Shown here piece by piece: positions 32,637 to 38,843 of a DNA stretch of 38,843 nucleotides. Below the pieces are notes generated by a model. It was not told the DNA's origin. It saw nothing but the letters and a program-made list of their open reading frames with translations, and did no database searches. Every line of letters starts with the position of its first letter. Within the stretch, counting starts at the first letter, position 1. Source of the stretch: Alphaproteobacteria bacterium (GTDB taxonomy: Bacteria > Pseudomonadota > Alphaproteobacteria > Micavibrionales > Micavibrionaceae); NCBI GenBank assembly GCA_021775965.1, contig JAJFGV010000009.1, forward strand, positions 1 through 38,843, read 5' to 3'. Both the position numbers and the translations under genes were made by a program.

Positions 32637-33420
32637 ATTCATTTTAAGCGGCGTCGTTCTGGCGGGTGTTTTAGCCACGCCTGTATGGGCTGAAACGCCT
32701 GAAGAAAAAGGCTTTGCTATCGCAGCGCGCGCCGACCGTTCAGATAACGGCTTTGGCGACAGTGTGGCGGGCATGGAAATGGTCTTGAAGAATGCTCATG
32801 GGCAAGAAACAAACCGTGTCATGACCAACAAGATATTGGAAGTGCCGGATGAAACATTGGGCGATAAGAGCATTACCGTGTTTAATTCTCCTGCTGATAT
32901 TGCCGGGACAGCGTTGCTCTCTCATGCGAAAATACTTGATCCGGATGATCAATGGCTCTACTTGCCTGCGCTCAAACGTATTAAGCGCATTTCTTCGGTG
33001 AATAAATCCGGCCCCTTTGTCGGTAGTGAGTTTGCGTTTGAAGATTTTACATCGCTGGAGCTTGGTAAATACGACTATAAGTTTCTCCGTGAAGAAGCGT
33101 GCGGTGACATGACTTGTGACGTGGTCGAGCGCTATCCAAAATACGAGCATTCCGGTTATACCAAGCAAATTTCCTGGATCGATCAGGATGTGTTTCAGGC
33201 CCGTAAGATTGAGTTTTACGATCGCCGGGGGGGATTGCTGAAAACACTGAGCTTTTCTGAGTATAAGAAATATGAAGGCAATATCTGGCGCGCCCATAAG
33301 CTCCACATGGAGAACGCACAAAACGGTAAAAGCACTGACTTGCTCTATTCCGATTACAAATTTAAAGCCGGTCTTGATGACAATGATTTTGAAAAAGGTG
33401 TTTTAACGCGTGTCCGGTAG
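32605..33420 (+). CDS. LolA-like outer-membrane lipoprotein-sorting family protein
   Basis: A 271-residue periplasmic protein. A signal peptide (about residues 1-29) ends VWA-E. The body matches the LolA_like/outer-membrane lipoprotein-sorting group, with MEMVLKNAHGQET near 53-65, DDQWLYLPALKRIKRISS near 112-129, GSEFAFEDFTS near 139-149, and a single Cys pair CGDMTC. It likely forms a half-barrel that carries a hydrophobic ligand. The AAAGGAG and ATG lie inside the end of the exporter gene (32-base overlap), so the proteins are made together. The partner RND pump and beta-barrel suggest a three-part lipid route. Confidence 0.85.
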   Translation: MKMLSLKLLSKFILSGVVLAGVLATPVWAETPEEKGFAIAARADRSDNGFGDSVAGMEMVLKNAHGQETNRVMTNKILEVPDETLGDKSITVFNSPADIAGTALLSHAKILDPDDQWLYLPALKRIKRISSVNKSGPFVGSEFAFEDFTSLELGKYDYKFLREEACGDMTCDVVERYPKYEHSGYTKQISWIDQDVFQARKIEFYDRRGGLLKTLSFSEYKKYEGNIWRAHKLHMENAQNGKSTDLLYSDYKFKAGLDDNDFEKGVLTRVR

Positions 33421-34603
33421 CGCAATTTTAAAATGTCTGCTCTCATTTCTCTTCTTGCTCTCCAGCCCTGCTATGGCGGGAGAGGTTGATGTTTCAGGTT
33501 TTGTCGGCACTGAGGCGCGCATATTTACCCAAAGCCCCAAACATACGGGGCAGGAAAGCAACCCTGAGTTCTCCGTCATTTTTAACCCGGAGCTGCGCTA
33601 TAATGCCGGCAATCATCGCTTTACCTTTATCCCGTTCTACCGCCATGACAGCCGCGATGATGAGCGCTCGCACTTTGATATCCGTGAGGCGTACTGGCTT
33701 TATATCGCTGATGACTGGGAAGTTCTGACGGGGATCAATAAAGTCTTCTGGGGCGTCACGGAATCCCGCCATCTGGTCAATATCATCAACCAAAGCGATG
33801 TCGTGGAGGATCTGGACGGTGAGGATTATCTCGGTCAGCCCATGGTTAATTTTGCCAAGCAAACTGATTTCGGTCGTGTGAGCCTTTATGCGCTACCTGG
33901 TTTTCGTGAGCGCACATTCCCCGGCACATCGGGCCGCTTTCGTGGCCCGTTGATCGTAGACACTGATAATGCCCAATATGAATCCAGCGCAGATGAAAAG
34001 CATATAGATTTTGCTGCACGCTGGTCACATTATTTTGGTGACTGGGATGTTGGGTTATCGCATTTTTACGGCACAGGGCGGGAGCCGCGGTTTCTTCTTA
34101 ATGGGGCCGGTACGAAATTGCTTCCCACCTATGATCTTATAAACCAGACTGGTCTGGATGTGCAGTACACCAATGAGGCCTGGCTCTGGAAATTTGAAGC
34201 TATTGCCCGTGAAGGCCAAGGTGAGACCTTCGCCGCGGCAACGGGCGGATTTGAATATACATTTTATCAGGTGATGGATAGCGCCGCAGATATCGGTGTT
34301 TTGACTGAGTATCATTATGATGGCAGAGATTTTGAAGCCCCTGTTTCCACCGTTGACGGCGATGTGTTTGCAGGGCTGCGCCTGAGTTTAAATGATACCC
34401 AGGATACGGCGCTGCTTGCCGGGTTCTCTATTGATCCGGATACATCTGAAACATTTTATAATCTGGAAGCAGAGCGTCGTATCGGGAATGATTACACCAT
34501 TGAACTCCGCGCCCGATTTTTTAGTGGTGCTGACCCTGGCGAAGATAGTTTTGCGTTGGAAAAAGACGATTATATCCAGCTGCGATTCAGCAGATATTTT
34601 TAA
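33410..34603 (+). CDS. Outer-membrane beta-barrel protein (DUF1302-like)
   Basis: A 397-residue predicted outer-membrane protein starting with GTG at 33410, inside the end of the LolA-like gene. The signal peptide (about residues 1-23) ends AMA-G. The body alternates short beta strands, for example REAYWLYIADDWEVLTGINKV and WGVTESRHLVNIINQ, the latter typical of DUF1302-like proteins. It ends LRFSRYF with the terminal Phe used by the barrel-assembly machine. Assignment to DUF1302 is by pattern, not by search. It is the last gene of the RND operon and is the likely outer-membrane receptor or exit for the transported compound. Confidence 0.8.
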   Translation: MSGSAILKCLLSFLFLLSSPAMAGEVDVSGFVGTEARIFTQSPKHTGQESNPEFSVIFNPELRYNAGNHRFTFIPFYRHDSRDDERSHFDIREAYWLYIADDWEVLTGINKVFWGVTESRHLVNIINQSDVVEDLDGEDYLGQPMVNFAKQTDFGRVSLYALPGFRERTFPGTSGRFRGPLIVDTDNAQYESSADEKHIDFAARWSHYFGDWDVGLSHFYGTGREPRFLLNGAGTKLLPTYDLINQTGLDVQYTNEAWLWKFEAIAREGQGETFAAATGGFEYTFYQVMDSAADIGVLTEYHYDGRDFEAPVSTVDGDVFAGLRLSLNDTQDTALLAGFSIDPDTSETFYNLEAERRIGNDYTIELRARFFSGADPGEDSFALEKDDYIQLRFSRYF

Positions 34604-34822
34604 TTAAAGTGGCTGGAATACACCCACGAGCGTGCACTATTCAGCAAAAATTTAATAATCAATTTATGAGGACGCACCCTAAATTGCCTGCATACATGAA
34701 CCCCTGTGTATGATCTTTAATCTATGCAAGGTTTTTTCATGTTTGGGTGTTAAAATCCTTTTGAAGTATTTAAGAATCATATTGAGAATTTTTCTATAGT
34801 TAAAGAGCCGAGAGGAAAGACC

Positions 34823-35557
34823 ATGAAAAGGCATATGTTATTTGGGGTATTAACTGTTTCAGCACTCGCTGTTTTGCCGCTATCTGCACAGGCAACGGAT
34901 TTGTTGTCGGATTCAGAGTTTGAGATTTCGGCTAATGTCGGTTTTGTCAGTGAGTATTCTTTCCGCGGAATTGCACAGTCGAATGAAAATGTTGCCATTC
35001 AGGGCGGTTTTGATATCTCACACGACACGGGCCTGTATATAGGTGTTTGGGGCTCGAATGTTAATTTCAATGATGGCGATGAAGCCAATGTTGAGGTTGA
35101 TGTTTATGGTGGCTATGCCGGTGAAATGAACGGCGTTACCTATGATGTTGGCTTGATTTACTATGCTTATCCAGGGGCTGATAGTTCTCTGGATTATGAT
35201 TTTATAGAAGGTGCGCTGGCTCTTGGTTATGATTTTGATATTTTCTCGGCCACGGCATCGGTGAATTATTCGCCTGAATATTTCGGCAATAGTGGCGACG
35301 CGCAATATTATGCGCTTGGTGTTGATGTCCCTCTACCGGCGGACTTTACCTTATCCGGTCATGTTGGGAGGCAGGAGATTGACGACAATGCAACCTTCGG
35401 TACGCCTGATTACACGGACTGGTCTGTCGGGTTGGGCTACAATCTCGAAGGGTTTGATCTGTCTGTGAGCTATGTTGACACGGATCTGGATGAGCCGGGC
35501 GAATGTGCCGATGGTTGTGAGTCCCGAATTATCTTTGGTGTTTCACGAAGCTTTTAA
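34823..35557 (+). CDS. TorF family putative porin
   Basis: A 244-residue outer-membrane protein. The signal peptide (about residues 1-24) ends AQA-T. The mature start EISANVGFVSEYSFRGIAQS is the hallmark of the TorF/gcw_chp family. Paired strands follow, including VDVYGGYAGEMNGVTYDVGLIYY near 93-115 and DWSVGLGYNLEGFDLSVSYVDTD near 203-225, and the end is GVSRSF with terminal Phe. Family members are small barrels of uncertain substrate. It is a single gene with GAGAGGAAAG before the ATG. The 219 bases upstream hold no other gene. Confidence 0.9.
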   Translation: MKRHMLFGVLTVSALAVLPLSAQATDLLSDSEFEISANVGFVSEYSFRGIAQSNENVAIQGGFDISHDTGLYIGVWGSNVNFNDGDEANVEVDVYGGYAGEMNGVTYDVGLIYYAYPGADSSLDYDFIEGALALGYDFDIFSATASVNYSPEYFGNSGDAQYYALGVDVPLPADFTLSGHVGRQEIDDNATFGTPDYTDWSVGLGYNLEGFDLSVSYVDTDLDEPGECADGCESRIIFGVSRSF

Positions 35558-35673
35558 CTGAATCTTTGCTAATTTTCGCTAATGTAATATTATTAGCTAT
35601 ATCTTCTGCGTAAAGAATTTGCGTATCTGCGTAAGCGTTTGGCGTGTGCACTTCAGGATGAAGGAGAGAGTCT

Positions 35674-37902
35674 ATGAGTTTTCTAAAATTAAAAATTGCC
35701 TACAAATTGCCCCTTATTATGAGTGGTCTTGCGATTATGGCTGCGGCCGTGACCGGTTTTATTACGATAGACCGAGCGACGAAGGATGCTTTGTATGCGG
35801 CAGAGGAAAATCTTTTTGCTCTGGAGGCAGCAAGGTCATCGGCACTGAGAAATTATTTATCCTCCATTGATGAAGATTTGTCCGTGATGGCGCACAGTGA
35901 TTACGTGCGACAGGCGACGCTGGATTTCACCAAGGCCTGGGATGAGATAGGGTTTCAGGGAAATCAGACGCAGGTTCTGCAAAAGCTTTATATTGATGAC
36001 AATCCGCATCCGACTGGGTCCAAGGAAAAGCTGGATTATGCGCCGGATGAGTCAACCTATAGCCAGTTACATGCAAAACATCACCCGTGGTTCAGACATT
36101 TCCTGCAGGCGCGGGATTATTACGATGTGTTTCTATTCGATACACGCGGCAATCTTGTTTATTCGGTTTATAAAGAGCTGGACTATGCAACCAATTTAAA
36201 CACAGGTGAGTGGAAGGATAGCGATCTGGGCAATGCGTTCCGTGCCGCTAGAGATAATCCTACTCCGGGCTTTGAAGCGTTTTTTGATTTTAAAGCTTAT
36301 GCGCCCAGTGGCGGTGTTGCCGCCAGTTTTATTTCAGAGCCGATATTAAACCACGATGGATCTTTGGCCGGCGTTTTGGTGTTCCAGATGCCGATTTCCC
36401 GCATCAATCATATCATGCAGGAATCAACCGGCATGGGCGAATCCGGTGAGACCTATATTGTTGGCGAAGATTTTCTTATGCGCAGCGATTCAAGATTTTC
36501 TGAAGAGTCGACCATCCTTAAAACCAGTGTGCCGGGTGAGACCGTTGAGCTTGGTTTGAAAGGGGAAAAGGGCTTTAAGATTATAGATGATTATCGCGGT
36601 ATTGCTGTTGTATCGGCCTATGGACCGTTTGATTTTCATGGCGTGAAATGGGCTATTCTTGCAGAAAAAGATGTTTCTGAGGTGATGGCTCCTATCAAGG
36701 AAATGCAGCATTTTGCAATTCTTGCGACTGTGGCGGCGCTGCTTGTTGTTACGCTTATAGGCGTGATGGTTTCCAGAGCTATTACCGGCCCCATATCACG
36801 CATGACAGGGGTCATGGGAGAATTGGCGAAGGGTAATTTCGATGTTGATGTTCCCGGCATCAAGCGCTCTGACGAGATTGGGGCTATGGCAGCGTCTGTT
36901 CAGGTGTTCAAAGAAAACGGACAAGAGACGAGGAGGATGAGAGACGAACAGAAGGAGAATGAGAAACGCGCCGAGGAAGATAAAAAGAAGGTCATGCGCG
37001 ATATGGCCAAGCAGTTTGACGCGCAGGTCGGTGGGACGATTACAAGTTTGGCTGAGGCTGCAGAGAAATTGCAGGATGCTGCAAAGAACATGGAAGGAAC
37101 CGCTTCGCAGACGGAGGAGGCAAGCTCTTCCGTGGCCGCGGCTTCAGAAGAAACCAGTGCCAATGCCGGTACGGTGGCTTCGGCAACAGAGGAAATGACA
37201 GCGAGTGCGCAGGAAATTTCAAAACAGATTTCCGATGTGGCGTCAAAAGCTAATATGGCCTCCAGCAGTGCAAACAGCACCAGTCAAAAAGTTGATGAAC
37301 TCAATGGGTTGGTCGAAAATATTGGTGAGGTCGTTGTTTCCATTAAGGATATTGCCGAGCAGACCAACCTGCTGGCTCTGAATGCAACCATTGAGGCGGC
37401 CCGTGCTGGTGATATGGGCAAGGGCTTTGCTGTCGTGGCTGATGAAGTCAAGAAACTGGCAAATGAAACAGGTCAAAAAACTCAGGAAATAGAAACGCGC
37501 ATAGCAGAAATCCAGGTGGCAACGCAGGATTCCGTTGCGGCTATGCAGGAAATTATCAGCAATATTTCCGATATTGATCAGGCTTCGGCAGGAACCGCAG
37601 GCGCCGTTGAGGAGCAGAACGCTGTCATTTCAGAAATCACGAGAAACATCAATGAGGTTTCTGAGGCCGCGCAGCAAGTGGCCAGTTCAATCGGGACTGT
37701 GCAGGCGGCAGCCGGTGAAACCGGGCACTCGGCACAGGCGTTGAAAGGTTCAGCCGATGATATCGCCGGATTGTCAGGCAGTCTTGAAAAATCTGTTGGT
37801 GAATTCCTTGATCAGATCAGGGGTGACAATCAGGGTGGAAAGCCGCAAGCTGCAGTGGTAGAAGAAGTAGCGCAAGATAATGCAGTAGAGGCCGCCGAAT
37901 AA
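35674..37902 (+). CDS. Methyl-accepting chemotaxis protein with Cache-type sensor
   Basis: A 742-residue receptor. TM1 lies at about residues 12-32. The periplasmic ligand domain (about 40-335) has a Cache-like pattern with [37 protein letters not shown] and [22 protein letters not shown]2 is about 347-367, HAMP about 368-421 ([14 protein letters not shown]), then the signalling coiled coil with the tip [19 protein letters not shown] near 562-580 and [14 protein letters not shown]. The C-terminus EAVVEEVAQ-like acidic tail has no NWETF-type CheR/CheB tether. AAGGAGAG precedes the ATG. No other chemotaxis gene is in the window, so the partner pathway is elsewhere. Confidence 0.93.
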   Translation: MSFLKLKIAYKLPLIMSGLAIMAAAVTGFITIDRATKDALYAAEENLFALEAARSSALRNYLSSIDEDLSVMAHSDYVRQATLDFTKAWDEIGFQGNQTQVLQKLYIDDNPHPTGSKEKLDYAPDESTYSQLHAKHHPWFRHFLQARDYYDVFLFDTRGNLVYSVYKELDYATNLNTGEWKDSDLGNAFRAARDNPTPGFEAFFDFKAYAPSGGVAASFISEPILNHDGSLAGVLVFQMPISRINHIMQESTGMGESGETYIVGEDFLMRSDSRFSEESTILKTSVPGETVELGLKGEKGFKIIDDYRGIAVVSAYGPFDFHGVKWAILAEKDVSEVMAPIKEMQHFAILATVAALLVVTLIGVMVSRAITGPISRMTGVMGELAKGNFDVDVPGIKRSDEIGAMAASVQVFKENGQETRRMRDEQKENEKRAEEDKKKVMRDMAKQFDAQVGGTITSLAEAAEKLQDAAKNMEGTASQTEEASSSVAAASEETSANAGTVASATEEMTASAQEISKQISDVASKANMASSSANSTSQKVDELNGLVENIGEVVVSIKDIAEQTNLLALNATIEAARAGDMGKGFAVVADEVKKLANETGQKTQEIETRIAEIQVATQDSVAAMQEIISNISDIDQASAGTAGAVEEQNAVISEITRNINEVSEAAQQVASSIGTVQAAAGETGHSAQALKGSADDIAGLSGSLEKSVGEFLDQIRGDNQGGKPQAAVVEEVAQDNAVEAAE

Positions 37903-38283
37903 ATATTGCAGAACGTTTTGGGTGGTGTTGTTTCTTTCAAAGTAAAAAAGATGAACATTATACGTTTATAGTGAGGGCGTAGAGACGTCTATTCTGCATT
38001 TGCAACGCGCGCCGCCAGTCTTTGGCCCAACCTTGTGCCCTTTAGGGTAGAGCATCCGTTTAACGGTATTGCATTATGCCAGCGGCATTAAAACGACAGA
38101 AAGACAGTGGCTATCGTATCTGTACCGGTTCCAACAAATGGTGGTGTTAGCTGGATTGTCAGCATTCCATATCATTCCACAGGATTTATTAGTCTAATAC
38201 GTCAGTATGTTAACAGTTGCAGGCTGTCTGAGCTAGAATAAATATGGGTGATTATGCCCGTTTCTTAATCAGGAAGCCTGTTC
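37903..38283. other. Gene-free stretch
   Basis: About 380 bases between the chemotaxis receptor and the next gene. I see no credible protein, no tRNA and no strong terminator. The longest open stretch with ATG, near 38075, encodes only 23 residues and resembles nothing known. The promoter of the following gene must lie in its right-hand part. Confidence 0.5.
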
Positions 38284-38843
38284 TTGGCTTTTGACAGAGT
38301 AAAAATTTGCCTGTTTTTGTTTTGCGCTACCGTTTTGGTGGGCGCAACTGCCTATGCGAAAGGCGTGGAAGCAAGGAATGCGTCTGTGCGTATCGGGATT
38401 TTCAATTCGCAAAGAACAGCGCAAGTCTTTTTTGAGGCTTTGCCCTCTCAATTTCAGGAAAGCATAGATCATGAACAGCTATGGTTGAACGCTTATCAAA
38501 GCTCATCCGGTTTCACCGAGCACCATTTGGAGATTGCGGGGCTAACGGCGAAAAAATCTGAGACACTTTGTGCGTTTGTGCAGCATCAGAACGTGCAATG
38601 TTTTATCTCTACAAAAACAAAATGGAATCCATCCGGGAGCGTCGTTCCCAAAACGGGAGCCACGATGAATCCGGTGCCATTACGGTCGAATGTACATGGG
38701 GCACAATTGTCGCGAGCCTCCGAGCCGGTCCGTTCGCCTGGAATATTGCAGCCTTTGGGCTTGCAGTTGCAGACATCTTCAGCGGCGATGCAGGATTTTG
38801 ATTTGGCTTTGCCAGCCCCGGTTTCTGCGGGTTCTTTTGGCGA
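38284..38843 (+). CDS. Partial exported protein, possible SPOR-like region
   Basis: An open frame of 186 codons runs to the window end. It starts with TTG at 38284 behind AGGAAG at 38271; an in-frame TAA lies just upstream. A signal-peptide-like start AFDRVKICLFLFCATVLVG ends ATAYA-K. Residues about 36-115 read VRIGIFNSQRTAQVFFEAL and, later, ETLCAFVQHQNVQCFIS. This resembles the two halves of a SPOR repeat (V-x-x-G-x-F-x-S-x-x-A...C-x-V), which binds denuded peptidoglycan. After it comes a P/S/Q-rich segment without clear structure. The SPOR assignment is inference; the C-terminal part is not visible. Confidence 0.6.
   Translation, partial: MAFDRVKICLFLFCATVLVGATAYAKGVEARNASVRIGIFNSQRTAQVFFEALPSQFQESIDHEQLWLNAYQSSSGFTEHHLEIAGLTAKKSETLCAFVQHQNVQCFISTKTKWNPSGSVVPKTGATMNPVPLRSNVHGAQLSRASEPVRSPGILQPLGLQLQTSSAAMQDFDLALPAPVSAGSFG

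Noticed and set aside
35578-35597. GCTAAT/ATTAGC inverted repeat as a terminator after the TorF-family gene
   Set aside because: The stem is short and AT-rich and no U-run follows; it could be chance in AT-rich DNA.

Overview
The window reads as the chromosome of an alphaproteobacterium of moderate G+C. Pointers are a TorF-type porin, an FNR/FixK-like regulator with TTGAT-N4-ATCAA boxes, a host-attachment-family protein, tandem DUF350 and DUF6629 membrane proteins, and tRNA-3'-end-like scars. The genus cannot be named from sequence alone. No complete tRNA, rRNA or CRISPR array was seen.

Layout. (1) 1-1.4 kb: decayed accessory DNA, with two gene fragments meeting near position 240, an att-like repeat (A) and a frameshifted tyrosine integrase. 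(2) 1.5-2.9 kb: a sodium:solute symporter. (3) 3.1-8.5 kb, minus strand: a coupled operon DUF6629 - MMPL/RND exporter - APC permease - DUF350 protein. (4) 8.5-15.4 kb: a low-oxygen/stress block. Hsp20 and a host-attachment protein run rightward. A Crp/Fnr regulator and an EF-hand/UspA/PH-domain/small-protein operon run leftward. A CBS/two membrane paralogues/AhpD-like/NAD(P)HX dehydratase operon runs rightward. Three FNR-type boxes lie exactly in the divergent promoter regions, and the regulator has the matching E..SR recognition helix. (5) 15.6-17.7 kb: a small element bounded by two more copies of the att-like repeat (B, C), with a dead integrase and a DCC thiol oxidoreductase/unknown/HTTM-like trio.

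(6) 17.7-29.5 kb, minus strand: the most striking part. Two tandem ~955-residue secreted paralogues carry an LEPR-XLL-like N-terminus, LamG, CSPG/cadherin-like and DUF2341 modules. They are followed by a TolC-like lipoprotein, a periplasmic HlyD-type adaptor, an inner-membrane GAF-HlyD protein and a PqqD-like/M50 protease/HlyD fusion. This looks like a dedicated export and processing system for the paralogues in which no ABC ATPase is present. A hairpin separates the cargo genes from the exporter genes.

(7) 29.7-34.6 kb: a divergent HxlR regulator and an RND exporter - LolA-like protein - outer-membrane beta-barrel operon, with two identical 17-bp direct repeats exactly 40 bp apart between them. 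(8) 34.8-38.8 kb: a TorF-family porin, a methyl-accepting chemotaxis protein, and the start of a secreted protein with a possible SPOR-like region that runs off the window.
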